Below are positions 7,301 through 14,577 of a DNA stretch of 50,633 nucleotides, in pieces. Every line of letters starts with the position of its first letter. Positions within the stretch are counted from its first letter, which is position 1. The notes under the pieces were generated by a model. That model did no database searches. It saw only the letters and a list, made by a program, of their open reading frames with translations, and had not been told where the DNA came from. The DNA is taken from positions 1-50,633 of the forward strand of contig NZ_JVEE01000041.1 in the NCBI RefSeq assembly GCF_001073155.1. The letters are read 5' to 3'. The position numbers were made by a program, and so were the translations under genes. The stretch is from Streptococcus parasanguinis (GTDB lineage: Bacteria > Bacillota > Bacilli > Lactobacillales > Streptococcaceae).

Positions 7301-7771
7301 CTATTTTTTATGACTGATTTTATGAAGAATCATAAATGATACTACAAGATTTAAAATAATAACCAATAAGGTAAAAAGAGAGTAACCATAAAGTTTAATT
7401 GGAAATTCATTTTTGAGATTGCAAAGAGCAAACAAACTTGTTAAAATGCCCGTTAACAACCCAGGCACATATTTTCGAATAACGACTGTCTGAATCAGAT
7501 GTCCGAACACATGGTAGATATAAGCGATTATGATGCTTGCGTAAATGCTATAGTTATTAAACTGGTAACTAAGATATAGCGACGTCATTAGGATGAGAAA
7601 TTGTTCCAAGACAATAAAGTTGAAAGCAAAAGGAGTGTAATAAGTTAGGATTCGATTGTTTGGATACTGGATTGATATTTTTTTGACAAAGGATGGCATC
7701 CAAACGATTTCTTCGAGTTCGTGAAGCATGAAGAGTGATGGAAATAGAAAGTAAAATTGCACGCTGGTCAT
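7301..7771 (-). CDS. HXXEE-type membrane protein
   Basis: 156 aa, about five hydrophobic segments. Near the N-terminus HELEE matches the His-x-x-Glu-Glu motif that names the HXXEE family; a second motif HVFGHL lies near residue 95. The paired His/Glu positions in membrane helices suggest metal binding, but the family has no established function known to me. The ATG follows AAGGGAG. It begins 15 nt after the stop of the SczA-like regulator, so the two are probably co-transcribed. Confidence 0.72.
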   Translation of the reverse strand: MTSVQFYFLFPSLFMLHELEEIVWMPSFVKKISIQYPNNRILTYYTPFAFNFIVLEQFLILMTSLYLSYQFNNYSIYASIIIAYIYHVFGHLIQTVVIRKYVPGLLTGILTSLFALCNLKNEFPIKLYGYSLFTLLVIILNLVVSFMILHKISHKK

Positions 7772-7786
7772 TGAAAATACTCCCTT

Positions 7787-8326
7787 CTAGTTCGAGCCCA
7801 CTTTTAGAATCTCCAAATAAAATTGGATGACTTCTTGTTCGGTGTAGGACTTGCCTTTTTTCAACCACCAGCTGAGGGTTTCGATGAAATGGCTGACGAC
7901 CAGGTGTTTGAGATAGGAGTGGGGAATGTTAGGGTACGATTGGATGAGTTCGTCGGCTACCATTGGGTAGACATCGTGTTCTAGTTCTTTTCGCAGTTGC
8001 CGGATGAAATAATCGTTTTTAGAGAGCAAGAGACTGGTCACATGATCTTGATTTTTCTTGAAATGCTGAAAGATATGAGCTAGATAGTCTTGTGGTGAGA
8101 GGTGTTCAGCACGCTCAAAGAGATGGTGAAAGAGCTTTTGACAGAGTTCATCTAGCAATAATTCCTTACTCTCGTAATGGCTGTAAAAGGTCGAGCGCCC
8201 AACATCAGCAAGGTCTATGATTTCCTGAACCGTGATAGCCTCGTAGTCTTTTTGATTGAGTAGTTGTAAAAAAGCATTATAGATGGCTTTTCGAGTCTTA
8301 GTAATACGACGATCCTGAGCAGTCAT
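7787..8326 (-). CDS. sczA: TetR-family regulator, SczA-like zinc-responsive regulator
   Basis: 179 aa with an N-terminal TetR helix-turn-helix (ITVQEIIDLADVGRSTFYSHYE) and an all-helical ligand domain rich in His, Glu and Asp. It is divergent from the zinc exporter czcD, as SczA is in pneumococcus, where it controls czcD in response to zinc. I chose the ATG at 8326 (MTAQDRR); an upstream GTG at 8362 would extend it by 12 residues. However, the palindrome 8337-8351, which matches the one at the czcD promoter, lies between the two starts, favouring the shorter form. No strong Shine-Dalgarno precedes either start. Confidence 0.75.
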   Translation of the reverse strand: MTAQDRRITKTRKAIYNAFLQLLNQKDYEAITVQEIIDLADVGRSTFYSHYESKELLLDELCQKLFHHLFERAEHLSPQDYLAHIFQHFKKNQDHVTSLLLSKNDYFIRQLRKELEHDVYPMVADELIQSYPNIPHSYLKHLVVSHFIETLSWWLKKGKSYTEQEVIQFYLEILKVGSN

Positions 8327-8336
8327 ATGGACACTT

Positions 8337-8351
8337 TGAACAAACTGTTCA
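8337..8351. promoter_or_regulatory. Candidate SczA operator 2
   Basis: Palindrome TGAACA-AAC-TGTTCA just upstream of the chosen sczA start. Its half-sites and 3-bp spacer equal those of operator 1 at the czcD promoter. Confidence 0.6.
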
Positions 8352-8412
8352 GTAACGTACACCCTAAACGGTTTGCCCCTATCCTTTCTGTTGTGAATGT
8401 TAGATAATGATA

Positions 8413-8429
8413 ATGAACATGATGTTCAT
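8413..8429. promoter_or_regulatory. Candidate SczA operator 1 at the czcD promoter
   Basis: Perfect 17-bp palindrome ATGAACAT-G-ATGTTCAT containing TGAACA-N3-TGTTCA. It lies just upstream of a -10-like TATTAT (8435-8440), overlapping the expected -35 position of czcD. Confidence 0.65.
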
Positions 8430-8458
8430 GAATCTATTATAACAAAGGAAATAGGATT

Positions 8459-9364
8459 ATGAAGACAAAACATGCGGTCTGGATCGCTTTTTTCTTGAAT
8501 TTGAGTTATGCCATTGTTGAGTTTATTGCAGGAGGGATTTTTGGATCCAGCGCTGTCCTTGCGGATTCGGTCCATGACTTGGGGGATGCGATCGCTATTG
8601 GGATCTCCGCCTTTTTGGAGAGCATTTCTAACCGTGAAGAAGACAGCCACTATACCTTGGGCTACAAGCGCTTTAGCCTTTTAGGGGCCATGGTAACGGC
8701 AGTGATTCTCATGACAGGGTCCGTTCTGGTTATTTTAGAAAATATAACGAAAATATTTCACCCACAACCTGTCAACGATGAGGGCATTCTCTGGCTTGGA
8801 ATCATAGCCGTCAGCATCAATGTGCTAGCGAGTCTCGTCATTCGCAAGGGGCAAACCAAGAACGAATCCATTCTCAGCCTGCATTTTCTGGAAGATACTC
8901 TGGGCTGGGTGGCTGTCATCCTAATGGCCATTGTCCTCCGATTTACCGACTGGTATATTCTGGATCCGCTCTTATCTCTTGCCATTTCCATCTTTATTCT
9001 GTCAAAAGCCATTCCACGTTTTTGGAGCACGCTCAAGATTTTCTTGGATGCCGTGCCAGAAGGAGTAGATATCCAGCAAGTCAAGAGTGATTTGGAGCGG
9101 TTGGACCATGTCGCTAGTATCAATCAGCTCAATCTTTGGACCATGGATGGTTTGGAAAAAAACGCCATTGTCCATGTTTGTCTGGAGCATGTCAAGCATA
9201 TGGAGGTCTGTAAAGAGTCTATCCGCACCTTGCTCAAAGAGAGTGGATTTCAAAATGTTACCATCGAAGTGGATGAAGACTTGGCGACCCACCGCGCCCA
9301 CAAGCGAAATATCGAAGAACTGGAAGTGGATCAAGGTCATGGGCATGATCATCACCATCATTAA
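8459..9364 (+). CDS. czcD: Zinc efflux protein, cation diffusion facilitator
   Basis: Exports Zn2+ from the cytoplasm by proton exchange across the cell membrane. 301 aa with six transmembrane helices. The metal site is formed by HDLGD in helix 2 (DSVHDLGDA) and HFLED in helix 5. A cytoplasmic C-terminal domain follows and ends in a His-rich tail, GHGHDHHHH. The ATG has AAAGGAAA upstream. It is divergent from the SczA-like regulator and followed after 78 nt, without a terminator, by a zinc alcohol dehydrogenase gene; the same association is known in pneumococcus, where both respond to zinc. Confidence 0.92.
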   Translation: MKTKHAVWIAFFLNLSYAIVEFIAGGIFGSSAVLADSVHDLGDAIAIGISAFLESISNREEDSHYTLGYKRFSLLGAMVTAVILMTGSVLVILENITKIFHPQPVNDEGILWLGIIAVSINVLASLVIRKGQTKNESILSLHFLEDTLGWVAVILMAIVLRFTDWYILDPLLSLAISIFILSKAIPRFWSTLKIFLDAVPEGVDIQQVKSDLERLDHVASINQLNLWTMDGLEKNAIVHVCLEHVKHMEVCKESIRTLLKESGFQNVTIEVDEDLATHRAHKRNIEELEVDQGHGHDHHHH

Positions 9365-9442
9365 TGACGAGTTGGTACGAGCAGAAGCCTAAGAAAAAGT
9401 GTATACTGTAGGTAAGTAAGCAATAGAAAGTAGGTTGTTCCT

Positions 9443-10480
9443 ATGAAGAAAACAGTTTATACAAAAGCTGGGCAAGTGGGTCTAGTAGAAGTAGAACGTC
9501 CACGCATCGAAGCGCCAGATGATGTCATTCTCCGCATCGTTCGCACCTGTGTCTGTGGATCCGATCTCTGGAGCTACCGCAATCCGGATATTGAAGCAGG
9601 TCATCAAAATAGTGGCCACGAAGCTATTGGGATCGTGGAAGAAATCGGTGAGGCCATTACAACGGTTAAGCCAGGAGACTTTGTCATTGCGCCTTTCACC
9701 CATGGTTGTGGGGAGTGTGATGCCTGTCGTGCTGGCTATGATGGGACTTGTGACCGCCATATTGGCACCAACTGGTCTGACGGGGTGCAAGCAGAGTACA
9801 TCCGTTTCCACTTTGCTAATTGGGCCCTTGTCAAGATTCCAGGTCAACCATCTGATTATACAGAAGCTATGCTCAAATCCTTCTTGACGCTGGCTGATGT
9901 CATGCCGACGGGCTACCATGCAGCGCGTGTAGCAGACGTGAAGCCTGGTGACAAAGTAGTGGTCATCGGGGACGGTGCCGTTGGTCAATGTGCAGTGATC
10001 GCAGCCAAAATGCGGGGAGCATCACAAATCGTCCTTATGAGCCGTCACAAAGACCGTCAACAGATGGCCTTGGAGTCAGGCGCGACAGCAGTTGTCGCTG
10101 AGCGTGGTGAAGAAGGCATTGCCAAGGTTCGTGAAATCCTCGGAGGTGGAGCAGATGCGGCCCTTGAATGTGTCGGTACCGCAGCAGCTGTCGATCAAGC
10201 CCTTGGGGTTCTTCACAATGGAGGACGTTTAGGTTTTGTCGGCGTGCCTCATTACAATAATCGTGCCCTTGGTTCGACCTTTGCTCAAAACATCTCGGTG
10301 GCAGGTGGAGCAGCCTCGGTCACTACCTACGACAAACAGTTCTTGCTTAAGGCTGTCCTTGATGGCGATATCAATCCAGGTCGCGTCTTCACTCATAGTT
10401 ATAGCTTGGACGAGATTGATCAGGCATACAAAGATATGGATGAACGTAAGACGATTAAGGCTATGATTGTACTGGACTAA
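9443..10480 (+). CDS. Zinc-dependent alcohol dehydrogenase (MDR family)
   Basis: 345-aa medium-chain NAD(P)-dependent dehydrogenase. It has the catalytic zinc region (CVCGSDLW and GHE), the structural zinc loop with the C-x2-C-x2-C-x7-C spacing (CGECDACRAGYDGTC, about residues 92-107), and a Rossmann segment VVIGDGAVGQCAVIAAK. The substrate is unknown; pneumococcal AdhB is the nearest functional model. Its place behind czcD suggests expression under zinc load. The Shine-Dalgarno is weak (AAAGTAGG), which would fit coupling to the upstream gene. It ends at a strong terminator. Confidence 0.88.
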   Translation: MKKTVYTKAGQVGLVEVERPRIEAPDDVILRIVRTCVCGSDLWSYRNPDIEAGHQNSGHEAIGIVEEIGEAITTVKPGDFVIAPFTHGCGECDACRAGYDGTCDRHIGTNWSDGVQAEYIRFHFANWALVKIPGQPSDYTEAMLKSFLTLADVMPTGYHAARVADVKPGDKVVVIGDGAVGQCAVIAAKMRGASQIVLMSRHKDRQQMALESGATAVVAERGEEGIAKVREILGGGADAALECVGTAAAVDQALGVLHNGGRLGFVGVPHYNNRALGSTFAQNISVAGGAASVTTYDKQFLLKAVLDGDINPGRVFTHSYSLDEIDQAYKDMDERKTIKAMIVLD

Positions 10481-10482
10481 CG

Positions 10483-10520
10483 AAAAAATTCTAGTAGAAA
10501 ATATCTACTAGAATTTTTTA
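10483..10520. terminator. Bidirectional terminator
   Basis: Perfect 16-bp arms AAAAAATTCTAGTAGA (10483-10498) and TCTACTAGAATTTTTT (10504-10519). It ends czcD-adh and overlaps the stop of the convergent LtrA gene. Confidence 0.9.
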
Positions 10521-11663
10521 ATACAATTCCCAATCCGGACTTGAAAATTTCTTGGTTCGGGTCATATAAAAATGGATAAAGTGAACTTCCATTGCTAAAG
10601 TCATCACGGTTGCGATGGTAATGACAATGGTTGGATTGGCTGAGAAAAGAAGGGAGAGAACCAGTCCGATAAGGAACATCCCTGCTTGCAAACCATAATA
10701 GAGCTTGTCATACTTGAGGTGACTCTTGTTAAAATAGCCATTTGCAAGGATAGCAGCTTGAAAGAGGCCGATACCCGTATAGAAGAAGCCAGTCGCAAAA
10801 TGGTGATGGACTTCTGGATTGACCAAGAAACTCATAGACACAGTCACCATAATCAAGCCGATGAAAATTGGATAGTGACTATAAATTAGGAAGATTCCCT
10901 TATTCTTTCCTTCTTCATCAATGGCATGGTCAAACTTACCAAAGTAATTCATAAAGAGGTTGACCATGATGATAAAGTAAAGGATAGAGTGGATAGAGAA
11001 ATTTTCAAGTGTAAAAAAATCTGCAAGGCCCATAATCATCTCACCAAAAGTGATGATAACTAAAAGCGAGATGCGTTCAATCAGGTGGGGGAGATTAATC
11101 TGAAAAAGACTTGTATGTCGAGTTAAGATAATAGGCATGACGAAGGTCAAGAGAATCCCTAGCATATAGACATAGATACCAAAATCTATCGGAAGAAGTG
11201 CAGCTATGTAGATAGCCAAGGTCCTGAGCCCTGTCATCCAAAGAAAGCCCTTGATACTTTTTCGATTGGCTGGAGTAGTAGACTTACGCAAATACTCTAC
11301 TAAGTATTGGAGAAATAGGGTTAAGGTCAGGGTTCCCACTGTCCAGCAGAAGGTATGAAAGTAGCTCTGCCAGTCATTGGTAATCATGTTTGAGATTAAG
11401 AGCAACATTGCCATATTGATGAACATGACGGTCATATTGAAAAGGGAATTCTTTCCATAGCGGTTGGTATAGACGGTCTGAATCATCCAAGAATTGACCA
11501 AAACCAGAAGTGTCATCAGGAAACCAAAGATGGCATCTAATGATAAGACTCCATGGTGAAGATGATGGATAAGGGCAGTGGTTTTGGAAATAGCGTAAAC
11601 AAAGACCAGATCATAAAAGAGTTCACTATACTCAACCCGTTTGTGTTTGATAAGATTTGACAT
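10518..11663 (-). CDS. Low-temperature-requirement A (LtrA) family membrane protein
   Basis: 381 aa with about ten to twelve hydrophobic helices. The N-terminal VEYSELFYDLVFVYAISK and the central HLIERISLLVIITFGEMI are the hallmark motifs of the LtrA family, named for a Listeria protein needed for growth in the cold. The molecular activity is not established. The ATG follows AAAGGAT. It is a single-gene unit facing the czcD-adh operon. Confidence 0.85.
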   Translation of the reverse strand: MSNLIKHKRVEYSELFYDLVFVYAISKTTALIHHLHHGVLSLDAIFGFLMTLLVLVNSWMIQTVYTNRYGKNSLFNMTVMFINMAMLLLISNMITNDWQSYFHTFCWTVGTLTLTLFLQYLVEYLRKSTTPANRKSIKGFLWMTGLRTLAIYIAALLPIDFGIYVYMLGILLTFVMPIILTRHTSLFQINLPHLIERISLLVIITFGEMIMGLADFFTLENFSIHSILYFIIMVNLFMNYFGKFDHAIDEEGKNKGIFLIYSHYPIFIGLIMVTVSMSFLVNPEVHHHFATGFFYTGIGLFQAAILANGYFNKSHLKYDKLYYGLQAGMFLIGLVLSLLFSANPTIVITIATVMTLAMEVHFIHFYMTRTKKFSSPDWELY

Positions 11664-11777
11664 GGGTTATCCTTTCTGCGATGTTTGAACAATTTATTAT
11701 ATCAGAAAAATGACAGTATATGATGGAAGGAAGGGGAGTAGACCAATCAATTTCATTGTGACGCAAATTGTCATTAC

Positions 11778-11885
11778 ATGACAACAGTTGATGTAGCCTA
11801 TTTACTAGGATACTCCGAAGTGTCTTCCTTCTCACGAGCCTTTAAAAAATGGACCGGACAGACTATTTCAGAGTATCGCGAGTAG
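11778..11885 (+). pseudogene. C-terminal remnant of an AraC-family regulator
   Basis: A 35-codon frame contains [20 protein letters not shown] and then [11 protein letters not shown], the second helix-turn-helix and closing motif of AraC/XylS proteins. The rest of the protein (over 200 aa) is absent upstream, so this is a deletion relic. A good terminator still follows it. It may once have regulated a neighbouring gene. Confidence 0.75.
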
Positions 11886-11923
11886 ATGCAGACAGAAGCT
11901 TAACAGCAGAAATTTCCATTATC

Positions 11924-11953
11924 AACACCAGATGTATTCATCTGGTGTTTTTA
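11924..11953 (+). terminator. Terminator after the AraC remnant
   Basis: AACACCAGATG, loop TATT, CATCTGGTGTT followed by T residues. It insulates the exporter operon from upstream transcription. Confidence 0.85.
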
Positions 11954-11981
11954 TTTTTCTGAAAAAAATGAAATTTTCTAC

Positions 11982-12010
11982 TTGACAAGTGAGTGTTCAC
12001 TCACTATAAT
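11982..12010 (+). promoter_or_regulatory. Consensus promoter of the ABC exporter-tetR operon
   Basis: TTGACA (11982-11987), a 17-bp spacer and TATAAT (12005-12010), both consensus hexamers. The spacer consists almost entirely of a palindromic operator. Confidence 0.9.
11989..12004. promoter_or_regulatory. TetR-type operator O1 between -35 and -10
   Basis: GTGAGTG-TT-CACTCAC fills the promoter spacer, so a bound repressor would exclude RNA polymerase. The half-site GTGAGT is typical of TetR-controlled efflux operons. Confidence 0.75.
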
Positions 12011-12027
12011 AGTCTCATACTTAAAAA

Positions 12028-12043
12028 GTGAGTAAACACTCAC
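12028..12043. promoter_or_regulatory. TetR-type operator O2 in the leader
   Basis: GTGAGT-AAAC-ACTCAC, the same length and half-sites as O1, 39 bp downstream and just before the Shine-Dalgarno AGGAGG. Confidence 0.72.
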
Positions 12044-12057
12044 TTAGGAGGATGCAT

Positions 12058-12774
12058 ATGAAAACATTGCTACATTTACAAGATTTACAAAAATCTTTTG
12101 GTCAACAACTGGTGTTAAACCACGTTGGTTTTGAATTACAGTCTGGGGAAATCATTGGTCTAATCGGTCCTTCTGGTGCTGGTAAATCAACCATGATTAA
12201 AACCATGTTAGGAATGGAAAAGGCAGATAGCGGTATCGCTTTAGTCTTAGACCGCACCATGCCCAATCGTCATATTCTGGGAGATATTGGCTATATGGCC
12301 CAGTCTGATGCTTTATATGAGGCCTTGTCAGGGCAAGAAAATTTGGAATTTTTCGGTCAGCTAAAAGGCCTTTCCAAAAAAGACTTAACAACAGAAATTG
12401 CCCATGTGGCTCAGGTGGTAGATCTGACAGATCACTTAAATAAGGCCGTATCTGGTTATTCCGGAGGGATGAAACGACGCTTGTCGCTGGCGATTGCGCT
12501 TTTAGGAAATCCTCAGCTCTTGATTTTGGACGAACCGACGGTTGGAATCGATCCTTCTCTTCGAAAGAAAATCTGGAAGGAATTAATCACACTTAGAGAC
12601 AAGGGTGTAGGCATTTTGGTCACCACCCATGTCATGGATGAAGCAGAGTTGACAGATAAGGTTGGCCTCTTGTTAGGTGGAAACATCATTGCCTTTGATA
12701 CACCAAAAAATCTCAAGGAAAATTATGGTGTGTCAAGTATTGAAGAAGTCTTTTTGAAAGCAGAAGGAGAATAA
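12058..12774 (+). CDS. ABC exporter ATP-binding protein
   Basis: 238-aa ATPase of an ABC-2 type exporter (drug or bacteriocin-like export; substrate unknown). Walker A GPSGAGKST, signature YSGGMKRR (the degenerate C-motif common in the DrrA/CcmA group), Walker B LLILDEPT and H-loop TTHVMDE are intact. I chose the ATG at 12058: AGGAGG (12046-12051) is 6 nt upstream, whereas the in-frame ATG at 12052 directly abuts it. It is the first gene of an operon with a permease and a TetR regulator under a promoter with two operators. Confidence 0.88.
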   Translation: MKTLLHLQDLQKSFGQQLVLNHVGFELQSGEIIGLIGPSGAGKSTMIKTMLGMEKADSGIALVLDRTMPNRHILGDIGYMAQSDALYEALSGQENLEFFGQLKGLSKKDLTTEIAHVAQVVDLTDHLNKAVSGYSGGMKRRLSLAIALLGNPQLLILDEPTVGIDPSLRKKIWKELITLRDKGVGILVTTHVMDEAELTDKVGLLLGGNIIAFDTPKNLKENYGVSSIEEVFLKAEGE

Positions 12775-12775
12775 G

Positions 12776-13858
12776 ATGAGAACCCTTGCCATTGCAAAAA
12801 AAGTTATCAAAGAATTGCTTCGTGACAAACGAACCCTTGCCATGATGTTTGTGGCTCCAGTATTTATCATGTGGTTGATGAACCTCATGTTTTCGGCTAG
12901 TACAACCGTGAACGTCAAGCTTGCAACACGGGATCTACCAACTAGTTTGGTAAGGAAGATGGATGATATGGACCATGTCAGTGTGAAAACTTACAAAGAC
13001 ATGGATCAAGCCAAAGAAGACTTGGCTGATGAGAAAGTCGACGCCGTCATTTCTTATAAAGACGGGGAGTATCTGGTAGATTATGCCAATACAGATGCTT
13101 CGAAAACTGCTATGACCCGTCAAGTATTGCGAACCAGTATCGCCAGTGAAGGCACCAATCAACTATTAACTCGTGTTAAACAGGCCCTTCCTCAATTGAA
13201 ACTGGATGCAAAATCACCAGAAATTAAGGAATCTTATGAGTATGGGAATGAAGATACAGGCTTCTTTGCCAGTATGATTCCAGTCTTGATTGGATTTGTC
13301 GTTTTCTTCTTTGTTTTCTTGATTTCAGGGATGGCGCTGTTGAAAGAACGCACCAGCGGCACCCTAGATCGCTTATTAGCCACTCCAGTTAAACGCTCTG
13401 AAATCGTCTATGGTTACATGATGTCTTATGGGATCATCGCTATTCTTCAAACAGCGGTTGTTGTTTTAGCAGCTATCTGGTTGTTGAATATTGAAGTTGT
13501 CGGAAGTTTATGAAATATTATAATAGTTAATGTAGTATTGGCTCTTGTAGCACTCGCCTTCGGAATTCTCTTGTCCACCTTGGCCAAATCAGAATTCCAA
13601 ATGATGCAATTTATTCCTCTTGTGATTATGCCGCAGCTCTTTTTCTCAGGAATCATTCCTCTTGATTCAATGGGAGAATGGGCAAAAACAATTGGGAAGT
13701 TCTTGCCTTTGACCTACTCAGGTGATGCCATGAGTCAGATTATTCTTTACGGACGTAACCTTGGGGATATTTTGCCAAATATCGGTGTTTTACTGCTTTT
13801 CCTTGTCGCTTTGACAATGCTGAATATTGTCGGATTGCGTCGGTATCGTAAGGTATAA
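12776..13858 (+). pseudogene. ABC-2 type permease with an in-frame stop codon
   Basis: Membrane partner of the preceding ATPase: an N-terminal helix, a long extracytoplasmic loop (about residues 40-155), then a five-helix core with FLISGMALLKERTSGTLDRL and the late motif PQLFFSGIIP. A TGA at 13511-13513 interrupts it after VVGSL; reading continues in the same frame (NIIIVNVVLALVALAFG...) to the stop at 13858. A single base change (for example TGG to TGA) explains this. The full length would be about 360 aa, normal for the family. The first fragment lacks the last three helices and is unlikely to work alone. A restart at the ATG-like codon near 13538 could give a C-terminal piece. Confidence 0.82.
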
Positions 13859-13885
13859 AAATAATAAGAGGATGTGAGGAAGGAC

Positions 13886-14509
13886 ATGAACGAGAGTATT
13901 TTTGAGTCGTTTGAAGCGTATCTAGAGGGAGCAGACTATCCCAAAGGAAAGAAGAAAATTATGCAGGCAGCCGTCGATTTGATCTCGACCAAGGGGTATA
14001 ATGGGACTTCAACCCTTCAAATTGCGGAGCATGCCGGGCTTAGCCAAGCCACTCTCTTCAAGTATTTCCAGACCAAAGATGAGTTGCTGACGGCTATTTT
14101 ACATCCGATCCTTCCTAGTCTTCTGGGAAATTTTCTGGATCAACTCTTAAATTTTCAAACAACAGAGGAAAAAATTCACTATTTCGTTTATGACCGAATG
14201 AACTACCTCAAAACCAATCAAGCTCTCTTAAAAATCGTGTTACAGGAGATATTTTCGAATGAAAAGATCAAGCAGGAGCAAGAACATATTTGGAGTTTCA
14301 TTCAGGGTAGAATTGGTGACCTCCTTCAAGAACTGAAAGCGGACCCTCGCATCAATCCTGATCTGACTATTTCCCAATTCCTGCGTATTCTGATTGGCCC
14401 GCTGCTTGCCTATTTTGGTCAGCTCTATATTCTTGGAACTAATGGGCAAGTGACCGATGAAGATCTTTCCTTGGTCGAAAAGCAAATCTTAGGTGGCTTG
14501 TGGAAATAG
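13886..14509 (+). CDS. TetR/AcrR family regulator of the exporter operon
   Basis: 207 aa. The N-terminal helix-turn-helix (TSTLQIAEHAGLSQATLFKYF) is preceded by an unusual 20-residue extension; the remainder is an all-helical ligand domain with an LLAYFGQLYIL segment. As the last gene of the operon it probably represses the promoter at 11982 through the two GTGAGT palindromes and responds to an exported compound. I chose the ATG at 13886 with AGGAAGG upstream; a GTG at 13874 is the alternative. Confidence 0.85.
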   Translation: MNESIFESFEAYLEGADYPKGKKKIMQAAVDLISTKGYNGTSTLQIAEHAGLSQATLFKYFQTKDELLTAILHPILPSLLGNFLDQLLNFQTTEEKIHYFVYDRMNYLKTNQALLKIVLQEIFSNEKIKQEQEHIWSFIQGRIGDLLQELKADPRINPDLTISQFLRILIGPLLAYFGQLYILGTNGQVTDEDLSLVEKQILGGLWK

Positions 14510-14531
14510 GGGGATCTGATAGAAACAAACC

Positions 14532-14570
14532 AAAAAACCATATTCCATTTCAATGGGAATATGGTTTTTT
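14532..14570. terminator. Bidirectional terminator
   Basis: AAAACCATATTCC and GGAATATGGTTTTTT with a 9-nt loop, between the tetR gene and the convergent helicase gene. Confidence 0.88.
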
Positions 14571-14577
14571 ACAACTT

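Larger units (their letters stand above)
11664..12057. other. Gap holding an AraC remnant, a terminator and the exporter promoter
   Basis: Contains the LtrA upstream region, the AraC-like fragment (11778-11885), its terminator (11924-11955) and the TetR-controlled promoter of the ABC exporter (11982-12043). Confidence 0.8.

Noticed and set aside
13511..13513. Selenocysteine or other recoding of the TGA in the permease
   Set aside because: No hairpin resembling a SECIS element follows and the site is a membrane helix where Trp or another hydrophobic residue fits; a nonsense mutation is simpler.
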